Shown: piece after piece, positions 27,888 through 38,128 of the stretch | Position numbering within the stretch: the stretch's first letter is position 1 | Layout: every line of letters starts with the position of its first letter | Assembly (NCBI RefSeq): GCF_001651865.1 | Contig: NZ_LPUX01000062.1 | Span: 310,001 to 374,000 of the forward strand | Length of the DNA: 64,000 bases | Reading direction: 5' to 3' | From: Sinorhizobium glycinis | Lineage (GTDB): Bacteria > Pseudomonadota > Alphaproteobacteria > Rhizobiales > Rhizobiaceae | Made by a program: the position numbers and the translations under genes | Notes under the pieces: model-generated | Databases searched by the model: none | The model's input: only the letters and a program-made list of their open reading frames with translations | What the model was told of the DNA's origin: nothing

Positions 27888-28418
27888 ATGAGCCGAATTG
27901 ACGCCCCGGCAGCAAGCCGCATGCAGACCATCGCCCGCAATCCCGTCATGCTCGCCCTCGTCATGACACTTGCCGTTGCCGGCTGCGCTTCCAAGAAGAA
28001 CCTGCCGAACGATGCCGCCGGCCTCGGCCTTGGCGCAGGCGCTGCGACGCCCGGCTCGCAGCAGGACTTCACCGTCAATGTCGGCGACCGCATCTTCTTC
28101 GATACCGACTCGAGCTCGATCCGTGCCGATGCGCAGGCGACACTCGCCCGTCAGGCCCAGTGGCTGGCGAAGTATCCGAACTATGCCATCACCATCGAAG
28201 GCCACGCCGACGAGCGCGGTACCCGCGAATATAACCTGGCGCTCGGCGCCCGCCGTGCTGCGGCAACCCGCGAGTTTCTTGCAGGCCAAGGCGTTCCGGC
28301 AAACCGCATGCGCACGATCTCCTACGGCAAGGAAAAGCCGGTTGCCGTCTGCGACGACATTTCGTGCTGGTCGCAGAACCGCCGCGCCGTTACCGTTCTC
28401 GGCGGCGCCGGAAGCTGA
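27888..28418 (+). CDS. pal: Peptidoglycan-associated lipoprotein Pal
   Basis: A 176-residue OmpA-like lipoprotein anchored in the outer membrane and binding peptidoglycan. The lipobox is LAVAGC with the lipid-modified Cys near residue 33, after a rather long N-terminal region (MSRIDAPAASRMQTIARNPV). The OmpA C-like domain has RIFFDTDSSSIRADAQ, the binding block ITIEGHADERGTREYNLALG and RTISYGKEKPVA. ATG 27888 follows CAAGGAG. A rho-independent terminator lies 30 bases after the stop. Confidence 0.95.
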   Translation: MSRIDAPAASRMQTIARNPVMLALVMTLAVAGCASKKNLPNDAAGLGLGAGAATPGSQQDFTVNVGDRIFFDTDSSSIRADAQATLARQAQWLAKYPNYAITIEGHADERGTREYNLALGARRAAATREFLAGQGVPANRMRTISYGKEKPVAVCDDISCWSQNRRAVTVLGGAGS

Positions 28419-28448
28419 TAGGCGAACCATTTAAGATGGAATTTGGAG

Positions 28449-28476
28449 GGGCGGCCGTGGGCCGCCCTTTCTTTTT
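28449..28476 (+). terminator. Rho-independent terminator after pal
   Basis: The perfect stem GGGCGGCC-GTG-GGCCGCCC is followed by TTTCTTTTTT. This is a strong intrinsic terminator ending the tol-pal transcript before cpoB. Confidence 0.9.
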
Positions 28477-28611
28477 TACCACACTTTGGCCGAACTCCGT
28501 TGCTTTTTCACAGCAATTGGAAAACTGTGCGGCACTCGCCCTATGGAATCGTCGGATGTACTGCGGAGCGCGATCCGGGGTGGGAGCAATCTATCGAACA
28601 GGACAAATGAG

Positions 28612-29634
28612 ATGAAGAAATTTGTCGTGGCAGGGCTGATTGGTCTTGCGGCCCTTGCGGGTCTCGGCCAAACGGCGAATGCCATGCCGCTCTCGGGGCT
28701 GCTGGCCCGCGCGACCCATGCCGATGCTGCCAGCAAGAGCGATCTGCCGGTGGTGAAGGTGCAATCGGCCGATGTCGGCAGGATTGGCCAACTCGAGGAA
28801 CAGATCCGCTCGCTCAACGGGCGTATCGAGGAAATGAGCTTCCAGCTCTTGCAGATGCAGGAGCAGATCCGGAAGTTCCAGGAGGACAACGAGTTCCGCT
28901 TCCAGGACCTTGAAAGCGGCAAGTCCTCCTCCAGGAAAAGCGGCGCACTTAAAACGCCGAAGTCCAGCGACCAGGCGTCCGTCACCCCCGAGGTGACGGA
29001 TAGCCCGACGACGGCTCCGGCGGACGGCACGAACATGGCCGGGGCCGATCCGAATGCGACGGGCGCTGCACCGCCGCCAAGTACGCTCGGCCAGATCGTC
29101 TTCGACGAGAACGGCAATCCGATTTCTACGACCACGGAGACTGAGCCAGGCGCCAACGCCACGCTTCCCGGCGTGGATGCAGGGATCACCGATCAAGGCA
29201 ATACGGGCCTCAACGCCAATCCCGGAAGCGAGCAGCAAACGGCTTCCCTCGGCGATCCGGGAGATCTCTACCAGTCCGGCTATGGCCATGTTCTTTCCGG
29301 CGACTACGGAACGGCCGAGCAGGAATTCCGCGACTATCTCGACGCCTTCCCGGAGGGCGACCAGGCGGCCGATGCAAGCTTCTGGATGGGTGAAGCGCAA
29401 TATTCCCAGGGCAAATACAGCGACGCCGCCAAGACCTTCCTGAACGCGCACCAGACCTATGGCAAGTCGCCGAAGGCGCCGGAGATGCTGCTCAAGCTCG
29501 GCATGTCGCTCGGTGCTCTCGACAACAAGGAAACCGCCTGCGCCACCCTGCGCGAGGTGAACAAGCGTTATCCCAAGGCATCGGCCGCGGTTAAGGCGAA
29601 GGTGACGAGCGAGCAGAGCCGCTTTGGCTGCTGA
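28612..29634 (+). CDS. cpoB: Tol-Pal-associated periplasmic protein CpoB/YbgF
   Basis: A 340-residue exported protein. The signal peptide is MKKFVVAGLIGLAALAGLGQ with cleavage after TANA. A coiled coil follows at about residues 55-100 (IGQLEEQIRSLNGRIEEMS), then a long low-complexity linker. A C-terminal TPR domain (from about residue 220) shows LYQSGYGHVLSGDYGTAEQE, ASFWMGEAQYSQGKYSDAA and PEMLLKLGMSLGAL. CpoB coordinates outer-membrane constriction with septal peptidoglycan synthesis. ATG 28612 is chosen for the signal peptide; the open frame begins at 28486. Confidence 0.93.
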   Translation: MKKFVVAGLIGLAALAGLGQTANAMPLSGLLARATHADAASKSDLPVVKVQSADVGRIGQLEEQIRSLNGRIEEMSFQLLQMQEQIRKFQEDNEFRFQDLESGKSSSRKSGALKTPKSSDQASVTPEVTDSPTTAPADGTNMAGADPNATGAAPPPSTLGQIVFDENGNPISTTTETEPGANATLPGVDAGITDQGNTGLNANPGSEQQTASLGDPGDLYQSGYGHVLSGDYGTAEQEFRDYLDAFPEGDQAADASFWMGEAQYSQGKYSDAAKTFLNAHQTYGKSPKAPEMLLKLGMSLGALDNKETACATLREVNKRYPKASAAVKAKVTSEQSRFGC

Positions 29635-29644
29635 GGCCGCCCCC

Positions 29645-30979
29645 ATGCCAGAAGCCGTCATCGCTGCGGCAACACGTTTTCTCAAATCCTTTGCAAGGCC
29701 CGGCCGGATTCTCGTTGCCATCTCCGGGGGCAGCGACTCCAAGGGGCTCCTTGTCGCTCTTCACGCGGCGCTCGGAACAGCCGAATTCAACGAATTCTCG
29801 CTCGTCGCCTGCACGATCGATCACGCCTTGAGGCCGGAGTCCGCGGACGAGGCCGCGGCCGTTGGTGCATTTTGCGCCGCGCTTGGCATTCCCCACTTGA
29901 TCGGTCATTGGCAGGGCGACAAACCGCTCGCGGGCATTCAGGCAGCGGCCCGCCGCAAGCGCTACGACTTGCTGGCCGAAGCAGCGGCTACTTTCGGTGC
30001 CGACTGTATCGTCACCGGCCACACGCGCGACGATCAACACGAGACGATCGCCATGCGCGAGACCCGTGATGAGGGGCAGGGCCCAGGCAGAGCGGGGATG
30101 GCGGCAGCCATGCTCTACGGACGCCGCGTCTGGGTCTTGCGACCCTTCCTAGAGGTGCGACGGGCCGATATACGTCTCTTTCTGGAAGCGCGCGGCATTG
30201 GCTGGCTCGACGATCCAAGCAATGAAAATCCTCTGTTCGAGCGGGCCCGGGTGCGCGCCGGCCTCGCGAGCTCGGGCTATGCGCCGAGCTTTGATCGGGG
30301 CGGGCGAGAACGTGCCGCTTCCTCGGCAAGGGCGGCTGCCTTGTTGGGAGGCCATCTGCGTGTTCACGAGGGCCTCGTCGCCGAGGTCGCGCCGGCGCAG
30401 GCCGGACGGATGGACGATCCCGACTGGCGCCGCGCCTTGATGAGCGTCAGCGCGGTCATCGGCGGCCGTGAGCGCCTGCCGGGGCGCGCAACGATCGAGC
30501 GCCTGTCAGGCTTTCTGCAATCCGGCGAGGCAGGGCGCATGACGGCAGGCCGCGTTGTCTTCGACCGGCGCCGAAGCGGTCTCTACCTCTATCGGGAGCC
30601 GCGCAATCTGCCGGTTCTGAGAATTGGCGCAGGCGAGACCGGCACCTGGGATGGCCGTTTCAACATCACGAGCATCGGCACCGCCCTGACGATCGGTGCA
30701 GAGGCCGAGGGCGGGTCGTGGCGGCAGAGGCTTATTGCCGCAGGCCTGCCTCAGGGGGTTGCCAAAAGGGCTTCGTTGGTGGCACCTCGCATCGCGCCAG
30801 CGGACGCCAGCTTCAGCCCCGTCGCCGCAGAGGCCAAGGTCGAATGCCGGATCGGCCCATACGACACCTTTTTGCCGGGTTTCGACACGAGCATGGCGGA
30901 CGTGGTCGCCCTGTTGTTTGGTCGCGACAGATACCCCGCACCGCCGGTTGATGATGTTTTGACAGAAATGGCAGGGTAA
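29645..30979 (+). CDS. tilS: tRNA(Ile)-lysidine synthase TilS
   Basis: TilS attaches lysine to the wobble cytidine of tRNA-Ile(CAU), so the anticodon reads AUA instead of AUG; it is normally essential. The 444-residue protein has the PP-loop ATP-pyrophosphatase motif ILVAISGGSDSKGLL, then ACTIDHALRPESADEA and IVTGHTRDDQHETIAMR, all diagnostic. The C-terminal region is less conserved, as usual. ATG 29645 has GAGG upstream; a TTG at 29624 overlaps the cpoB end and is the alternative. It lies between cpoB and ftsH, a common alphaproteobacterial order. Confidence 0.93.
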   Translation: MPEAVIAAATRFLKSFARPGRILVAISGGSDSKGLLVALHAALGTAEFNEFSLVACTIDHALRPESADEAAAVGAFCAALGIPHLIGHWQGDKPLAGIQAAARRKRYDLLAEAAATFGADCIVTGHTRDDQHETIAMRETRDEGQGPGRAGMAAAMLYGRRVWVLRPFLEVRRADIRLFLEARGIGWLDDPSNENPLFERARVRAGLASSGYAPSFDRGGRERAASSARAAALLGGHLRVHEGLVAEVAPAQAGRMDDPDWRRALMSVSAVIGGRERLPGRATIERLSGFLQSGEAGRMTAGRVVFDRRRSGLYLYREPRNLPVLRIGAGETGTWDGRFNITSIGTALTIGAEAEGGSWRQRLIAAGLPQGVAKRASLVAPRIAPADASFSPVAAEAKVECRIGPYDTFLPGFDTSMADVVALLFGRDRYPAPPVDDVLTEMAG

Positions 30980-31078
30980 CCGGCGGTTTTCCTTGGCAAG
31001 GCGTTGCCGGAACCCTATGTTAAGGAGCATACAGCAGTCCGGCGAAAGCTCGGGCTGTCACAGGTTCCGGGGAGTTCG

Positions 31079-33016
<1,938 letters not shown>

Positions 33017-33051
33017 CCGCAGCCGGTGGCAAACAGGCCATGACATCAAGG

Positions 33052-33082
33052 CCGCCGCTTCCGAAAGGAGCGGCGGTTTTTT
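33052..33082 (+). terminator. Rho-independent terminator after ftsH
   Basis: The stem CCGCCGCT-TCCGAAAGG-AGCGGCGG is followed by TTTTTTG. It ends the tilS-ftsH transcript 35 bases after the ftsH stop. Confidence 0.88.
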
Positions 33083-33385
33083 GCTGCGTGAGGTCATCGC
33101 GATTCACAGCGCGCTTGGTAACGCGCTGTAATGATTTCTGATGATAGTGTTGCTGCTGTTTGTTGTGCATTTGTGCCAAGGATGGCGCAAAGCCGCCCCA
33201 TTTACCGGTATCACCGGAAGGGGCGTAGTATAATTGAAGCGAGCGGCGAAAGCTTGACCGGGTTCCAGCCCCGCGCTGGACAAGGCCTGTAGGCGAGGTC
33301 CGGGGACATGAAGACCAGTCGTGGAACACGCAATCAGACGCGGCCGGCAAGACAAATCCTGCCAAAGCAGGACGATGGAGTTCTT
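33083..33385. other. Gap before glmM, no gene seen
   Basis: About 300 bases between the ftsH terminator and glmM. The glmM frame is open back to 33308 but shows no conserved extension. The AT-richer part near 33120-33170 (ATGATTTCTGATGATAGTG and following) probably holds the glmM promoter. No repeat or RNA gene is apparent. Confidence 0.35.
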
Positions 33386-34738
33386 ATGAAGCGCAAGTAT
33401 TTTGGCACCGACGGTATTCGAGGCCAATCCAATATATTCCCGATGACCGCGGATCTCGCCATGCGTGTCGGCGTTGCGGTCGGAACCATTTTCCGCAACG
33501 GAGCACACCGGCATCGCGTGGTGATCGGCAAGGACACACGCCTTTCGGGCTACATGCTCGAAAACGCCATGGTAGCCGGCTTCACGGCCGCCGGTCTCGA
33601 TGTCTTCCTGCTCGGCCCGATCCCGACACCGGGCGTCGCCATGCTGACCCGGTCGCTCCGGGCCGACATCGGCGTGATGATCTCCGCGTCACATAATCCT
33701 TTCCGCGACAACGGCATCAAGCTGTTCGGGCCGGACGGCTACAAACTCTCCGACGACATCGAGGAAAAGATCGAGGAACTCATCGACCAGGACATGTCCG
33801 GGCAACTCGCCAAGCCGGAGGACATCGGCCGCGCCAAGCGCGTCGACGGCGACATCTACCGCTATATCGAGCAGGCGAAGCGCACGCTGCCGCGCGACGT
33901 CACGCTGAAGGGCCTCAGGATCGCCATCGATTGCGCGAACGGTGCGGCCTACAAGGTCGCGCCATCGGCCCTCTGGGAACTCGGCGCCGAAGTGGTGACG
34001 ATCGGCACAGAGCCGAACGGCGTCAACATCAACCTCGAATGCGGATCGACGCATCCGGAGGCCCTTCAGAAGAAGGTTCACGAGGTGAGGGCGGACATCG
34101 GTATCGCGCTCGACGGCGATGCCGACCGGGTGCTGATCGTCGACGAAAAAGGAACGGTGATCGATGGCGACCAGTTGATGGCGGTGATCGCCGACAGCTG
34201 GGCGGCCGACGGCATGCTCAAGGGCGGCGGTGTTGCCGCCACCGTGATGTCGAACCTCGGTCTCGAGCGCTACCTGCAGGCGCGCCGGCTGAAGCTCCAC
34301 CGCACAAAGGTCGGGGACCGCTATGTGGTCGAGCAGATGCGGCAGGATGGCCTGAATGTCGGTGGCGAGCAGTCCGGCCATATCGTGCTTTCCGATTTCG
34401 GCACGACGGGCGATGGCCTCGTGGCAGCCCTGCAGATCCTCGCCGTCGTCAAACGGCAGGGAAAGGCGGTGAGCGAGGTTTGCCGATGCTTCGACCCAGT
34501 GCCGCAGGTCTTGAAGAATGTGCGCGTGTCGGCGGGCAAACCGCTGGAACACGAGGCGGTGCGCCAGGCGATCGCCGACGCCGAGGCGGAGCTCGCCAAG
34601 AGCGGCCGGCTGTTGATCCGCCCCTCGGGCACCGAGCCGCTGATCCGCGTGATGGCGGAAGGCGACGACCGCAGCAAGGTCGAGCGCATCGTCGATGAAC
34701 TGGTCAACGTGATAGGCAGCGTGCGCAACGCCGCCTAG
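33386..34738 (+). CDS. glmM: Phosphoglucosamine mutase
   Basis: GlmM converts glucosamine-6-phosphate to glucosamine-1-phosphate for peptidoglycan and lipopolysaccharide precursors. The 450-residue protein begins [16 protein letters not shown] and has the phosphoserine loop [17 protein letters not shown] near residue 100. The metal site [13 protein letters not shown], the sugar-binding [10 protein letters not shown] and the phosphate-binding [12 protein letters not shown] follow. All domains are intact. In Sinorhizobium ftsH-glmM is a standard neighbourhood. An intrinsic terminator lies 30 bases downstream. Confidence 0.97.
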   Translation: MKRKYFGTDGIRGQSNIFPMTADLAMRVGVAVGTIFRNGAHRHRVVIGKDTRLSGYMLENAMVAGFTAAGLDVFLLGPIPTPGVAMLTRSLRADIGVMISASHNPFRDNGIKLFGPDGYKLSDDIEEKIEELIDQDMSGQLAKPEDIGRAKRVDGDIYRYIEQAKRTLPRDVTLKGLRIAIDCANGAAYKVAPSALWELGAEVVTIGTEPNGVNINLECGSTHPEALQKKVHEVRADIGIALDGDADRVLIVDEKGTVIDGDQLMAVIADSWAADGMLKGGGVAATVMSNLGLERYLQARRLKLHRTKVGDRYVVEQMRQDGLNVGGEQSGHIVLSDFGTTGDGLVAALQILAVVKRQGKAVSEVCRCFDPVPQVLKNVRVSAGKPLEHEAVRQAIADAEAELAKSGRLLIRPSGTEPLIRVMAEGDDRSKVERIVDELVNVIGSVRNAA

Positions 34739-34768
34739 AGTCTTCGGACAGCTACATTGCATTTCGGG

Positions 34769-34794
34769 GGCCGGCATCACTGCCGGCCTTTTGT
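34769..34794 (+). terminator. Rho-independent terminator after glmM
   Basis: The stem GGCCGGCA-TCAC-TGCCGGCC is followed by TTTTG. It is a compact intrinsic terminator separating glmM from the outer-membrane gene. Confidence 0.85.
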
Positions 34795-34838
34795 CTATGG
34801 CGCGCTAGAATCTTAATAAACGAAGTAAATTTCTATAC

Positions 34839-34853
34839 TTAATCCAATATTAA
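34839..34853 (+). promoter_or_regulatory. Perfect CtrA box before outer-membrane gene 1
   Basis: Reads TTAA-TCCAATA-TTAA, an exact match to the CtrA consensus TTAA-N7-TTAA, in an AT-rich stretch 90 bases before the start of the beta-barrel gene at 34943. Such exact sites are rare in this G+C-rich sequence. CtrA itself is encoded at 52052-52753. Confidence 0.7.
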
Positions 34854-34942
34854 CCGAGCTGTGCGAGTTTTGGTTGCAACAGAGGTTGCATGGTCTGTCC
34901 GGTGGAACTACCGGCGCCGAAAGACTATTCGCGGAGCATGTC

Positions 34943-35707
34943 ATGAGGAAGTCCTTGATTGCGGTTGTGGCTGCATGGCTGGGCGGCACGCCCGCGTTGG
35001 CCGCCGACCTTTACGTTGAAGATCCTGTGGATCCGGCGCCTGTCGTCGTAGGTGGATTGTATCTGCGCGGGCACCTCGGCATGAGCAATCAGCGGCTCGG
35101 CAGCCTGGACCATGAGCTGTTCGACGTGGTTGCGGTTCATGAATTTCTGGATGATGGCGGCTTCGACAGCGCGCCGCTGGCCGGCGTCGGCATCGGTTAC
35201 CAGTTCAATGACTGGCTGCGTCTCGACGGCATCGTCGAATATCGCGGCAAGGCCGATTTCACCGCCCTCGACCGCTATGACGGCGACGGTGACGGCGTGT
35301 TTGATGGCACCAACGATTATGACGGCGCCAAGTCGGAGTGGCTGTTGATGGCCAACGCCTATGTCGATATCGGCGATTGGTACGGCGTCAAACCCTATGT
35401 CGGAGCCGGCATCGGCGCATCGCGCAACACAATCTCGGGCTTCCGCGACATCAACGTTCCGACGCAGAGCGTCGCCTATGCCGACGAGGATCCGACCTGG
35501 AACTTTGCCTGGGCGTTGCATGCCGGCGTCGCCTACCAGGCCACCGAGCGCCTGGCGATCGATTTCGGCTACAGCTACGTCGACCTCGGTGACGCGAAGA
35601 CCGGCAACATCCGCACCTATGACGGGGCTACCGTCAATGCTCCGATGCATTTCAAAGACATCACGTCACACGATTTCAAGCTCGGCATGCGCTACGCGCT
35701 GCAGTGA
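34943..35707 (+). CDS. Outer-membrane beta-barrel protein, Omp25/31-like
   Basis: A 254-residue exported protein: signal peptide MRKSLIAVVAAWLGGTPALA cleaved before ADLYVEDP, then an eight-strand-type barrel with alternating residues (LYLRGHLGMSNQRLG, GVGIGYQFNDWLRLDGIVEY, NAYVDIGDWYGVKPYVGAGI). It ends with aromatic LGMRYALQ. The class resembles opacity/Omp25 proteins of Rhizobiales, which stabilise the outer membrane. ATG 34943 is chosen for the signal peptide. A perfect CtrA box lies 90 bases upstream and a terminator 25 bases downstream. The next gene encodes a related protein, so this is a diverged tandem pair. Confidence 0.88.
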   Translation: MRKSLIAVVAAWLGGTPALAADLYVEDPVDPAPVVVGGLYLRGHLGMSNQRLGSLDHELFDVVAVHEFLDDGGFDSAPLAGVGIGYQFNDWLRLDGIVEYRGKADFTALDRYDGDGDGVFDGTNDYDGAKSEWLLMANAYVDIGDWYGVKPYVGAGIGASRNTISGFRDINVPTQSVAYADEDPTWNFAWALHAGVAYQATERLAIDFGYSYVDLGDAKTGNIRTYDGATVNAPMHFKDITSHDFKLGMRYALQ

Positions 35708-35731
35708 TTGGCGTTCGACGAAGCGCGCTTC

Positions 35732-35761
35732 AAAGGGCCGCATTCGCGGCCCTTTCGTTTT
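35732..35761 (+). terminator. Rho-independent terminator after outer-membrane gene 1
   Basis: The stem AAAGGGCCGC-ATTC-GCGGCCCTTT is followed by CGTTTTG, so the two outer-membrane genes are probably transcribed separately. Confidence 0.82.
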
Positions 35762-35793
35762 GTGCACGGAATGCAATCGGTTAACAAACATGC

Positions 35794-35808
35794 TTAACCG
35801 CCGGTTAA
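35794..35808 (+). promoter_or_regulatory. Perfect CtrA box before outer-membrane gene 2
   Basis: Reads TTAA-CCGCCGG-TTAA, an exact TTAA-N7-TTAA match and nearly palindromic. Two further TTAA tetramers flank it (35781-35784 and 35826-35829). It lies 78 bases before the start at 35886. It is the second exact CtrA box in one kilobase, each before a beta-barrel gene. Confidence 0.7.
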
Positions 35809-35885
35809 CTTGTGCCTGCCAATAGTTAACGAGAACCGCCGCGAGGCCTTTCGGGTGGCGTTGACGACTGGCGAGGGCATGCGAC

Positions 35886-36722
35886 ATGAATTGGCGGAAC
35901 GGGATTTGCGGCATCGTTCTCGGCGCTGGCCTGTTCTTGCCCGGCTTCGCCTTGGCGAATGACGAAGATCTGCTCGACGCGCCGGAGATCACGATCTCCA
36001 CCGAGAAGGAAGATGGCGGTCGCTTTTATCTGCGCGGCGACGTCGGCTATGCAGGCTGGGCCGGCGAAGGCGATCCCTTCTATCGCAACTTCGACAGCGG
36101 CACCGGCGGCTACAGCAATGTTCCGTTCGACAACGCTCGTTTCGACAAGCGGGCCTCCGGGACGATCGGCCTCGGGTTTCAGTTTACAGACGTATTCCGT
36201 GCCGACCTGACGGCGGAATATTTCGAGGGCCGCTTCGATGGCTCGTCGCTTTCGGCGGCGCCTTGCGCCGGCGAGGGGGCAGGCACGTCCTGCGCCTTCT
36301 CGCACAGGGCCAATTTTTCCGCTCTCGGGCTGATGGCGAACGGCTATGTCGACCTGGCGACGCTCGCCGGTTTCACGCCCTATGTCGGCGCCGGCATCGG
36401 CGCCACCCATATCGATTGGAAGACTGTCCGCGAAACCTCGGCCTGTATTGCGGGCGGCGGCGCCTGTTCCGGGGCGGGGGGCGGGAACTCCTATGAGGGC
36501 CGCGACACTTGGCGTTTCACCTATGCGGTGATGGCGGGTGTCTCCTACGATGTCACCGATCGGCTGAAGTTCGATATCGGCTATCGCTATTCACGCATCG
36601 CCGACGGCGACATGTTCGGCTTCGGCGCCGAGGCCCTTGCCGGTGCGAGCGGCGCCAAGGGCTACGACGATGGCCTCTCCCGCCACGAAATCCGCGCGGG
36701 CTTCCGCTTCGCTCTGTGGTGA
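35886..36722 (+). CDS. Outer-membrane beta-barrel protein, second of a tandem pair
   Basis: A 278-residue exported barrel protein: signal peptide MNWRNGICGIVLGAGLFLPG with cleavage near ALA-N, then strands such as RFYLRGDVGYAGWAGEG, GTIGLGFQFTDVFRADLTAEY, PYVGAGIGATHIDWKTV and GVSYDVTDRLKFDIGYRYS. It ends in the C-terminal aromatic signature IRAGFRFALW. Four cysteines in two surface loops (PCAGEGAGTSC, ACIAGGGACSG) could form disulfides. It shares architecture with the gene at 34943 and is probably an old tandem duplicate. A perfect CtrA box lies upstream. Confidence 0.87.
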   Translation: MNWRNGICGIVLGAGLFLPGFALANDEDLLDAPEITISTEKEDGGRFYLRGDVGYAGWAGEGDPFYRNFDSGTGGYSNVPFDNARFDKRASGTIGLGFQFTDVFRADLTAEYFEGRFDGSSLSAAPCAGEGAGTSCAFSHRANFSALGLMANGYVDLATLAGFTPYVGAGIGATHIDWKTVRETSACIAGGGACSGAGGGNSYEGRDTWRFTYAVMAGVSYDVTDRLKFDIGYRYSRIADGDMFGFGAEALAGASGAKGYDDGLSRHEIRAGFRFALW

Positions 36723-36788
36723 GAAGCCTTCCAGGGCCGACAGTTTTCTCGCAGCGCCAAAAATCTTTTCAAAGGCGACGCAAGTCGC

Positions 36789-36817
36789 TTGACATCCTCT
36801 CCGCTCCACAATATTTC
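36789..36817 (+). promoter_or_regulatory. Sigma70-type promoter of serC
   Basis: TTGACA at 36789-36794, a 17-base spacer, and TATTTC at 36812-36817. The predicted start near 36823 gives a leader of about 48 bases before serC. Confidence 0.55.
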
Positions 36818-36822
36818 CGACG

Positions 36823-36870
36823 GCGGGACACCCCTCCCCAACGAGGGGCTTCTATCTGAGAGGATAGCAT
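36823..36870 (+). ncRNA. serC leader RNA element
   Basis: The short leader contains the hairpin CCCCTCCCCAACGAGGGG and then CTATCTGAGAGGATAG, a second small stem ending just before the start codon. A conserved structured leader named 'serC' has been described upstream of serC in alphaproteobacteria, and position and layout agree with it. The second stem includes GAGAGGA, which could expose or hide the ribosome site. The ligand or mechanism, if any, is not known. Confidence 0.6.
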
Positions 36871-38049
36871 ATGACGAAGCCTGCCAAGCCGGCCGTGCGC
36901 CCGGCAAATACCCATTTTTCTTCTGGTCCTTGCGCCAAGCGTCCCGGCTGGACGCTCGAAGCTCTCTCCGATGCTCCGCTCGGTCGTTCGCACCGCGCCA
37001 AGATCGGCAAGACGAAGCTCAAGCAAGCCATCGACCTTACCCGCGAAATTCTCGAAGTGCCGGCCGATTACCGCATCGGCATCGTGCCCGCTTCCGACAC
37101 CGGCGCCGTCGAGATGGCGCTGTGGTCGCTGCTTGGCGCGCGTGGCGTCGACATGCTGGCCTGGGAAAGTTTCGGTGCCGGCTGGGTGACTGACGTGATC
37201 AAGCAGCTGAAGCTCGCCGATGTCCGCCGCTTCGAAGCCGACTATGGCCAACTGCCGGATCTCTCCAAGGTCGACTTCGACCGTGACGTCGTCTTCACCT
37301 GGAACGGCACGACCTCGGGCGTGCGCGTCCCGAACGCCGATTTCATCCCGGCCGACCGCAAGGGCCTGACGATCTGCGACGCGACCTCGGCCGCCTTCGC
37401 CCAGGAACTCGACTTCGCCAAGCTCGACGTCGTCACCTTCTCCTGGCAGAAGGTTCTAGGCGGCGAGGGAGCGCACGGCGTCCTCATTCTTTCGCCGCGT
37501 GCAGTCGAACGGCTGCTGACCTACGCGCCCGCATGGCCGCTGCCGAAGATCTTCCGCCTCACCAGCGGCGGCAAGCTGATCGAAGGCATCTTTTCCGGCG
37601 AGACGATCAACACGCCGTCTATGCTCTGCGTCGAAGACTATATCGACGCGCTTCTTTGGGCGAAGTCGGTTGGCGGTCTCAACCGCCTGATCGCTCGGGC
37701 AGACGCCAACGCCGACGCGATCCATCGGTTCGTCGACGCAAATGCTTGGATCGCCAATCTGGCCGTCGAGCCGGAGACCCGCTCCAACACCTCGGTCTGC
37801 CTGAAGATCATCGACAAGGACGTGTTGGCCCTCGATGCCGACGGCCAGGCCGCGTTTGCAAAGGGCGTCGTCGCCCTGCTCGAAAAGGAAGGCGCCGCCT
37901 TCGATATCGGTCACTATCGCGATGCCCCGTCCGGCCTTCGTATCTGGGCCGGCGCGACGATCGAGACAGCCGACATGGAAGCGCTGATGCCGTGGCTGAA
38001 CTGGGCCTTCGAAACCCAGAAGGCGACGCTTTCGCAGGCCGCCGCCTGA
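36871..38049 (+). CDS. serC: Phosphoserine aminotransferase
   Basis: SerC makes 3-phosphoserine from 3-phosphohydroxypyruvate and glutamate (PLP-dependent), the second step of serine synthesis; it may also serve pyridoxine synthesis. The 392-residue protein belongs to the longer alphaproteobacterial type: [40 protein letters not shown], the PLP-lysine region [18 protein letters not shown] near residue 195, and [19 protein letters not shown]. It precedes serA by 79 bases and has a structured leader. Confidence 0.96.
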   Translation: MTKPAKPAVRPANTHFSSGPCAKRPGWTLEALSDAPLGRSHRAKIGKTKLKQAIDLTREILEVPADYRIGIVPASDTGAVEMALWSLLGARGVDMLAWESFGAGWVTDVIKQLKLADVRRFEADYGQLPDLSKVDFDRDVVFTWNGTTSGVRVPNADFIPADRKGLTICDATSAAFAQELDFAKLDVVTFSWQKVLGGEGAHGVLILSPRAVERLLTYAPAWPLPKIFRLTSGGKLIEGIFSGETINTPSMLCVEDYIDALLWAKSVGGLNRLIARADANADAIHRFVDANAWIANLAVEPETRSNTSVCLKIIDKDVLALDADGQAAFAKGVVALLEKEGAAFDIGHYRDAPSGLRIWAGATIETADMEALMPWLNWAFETQKATLSQAAA

Positions 38050-38128
38050 CCGATGCGACTGCTTCGCTCTTCTTGAGGGCGAAGCCACTCCAATTGCCGT
38101 TCAGACCAGATTTTTGAAGGAGGCCTAC

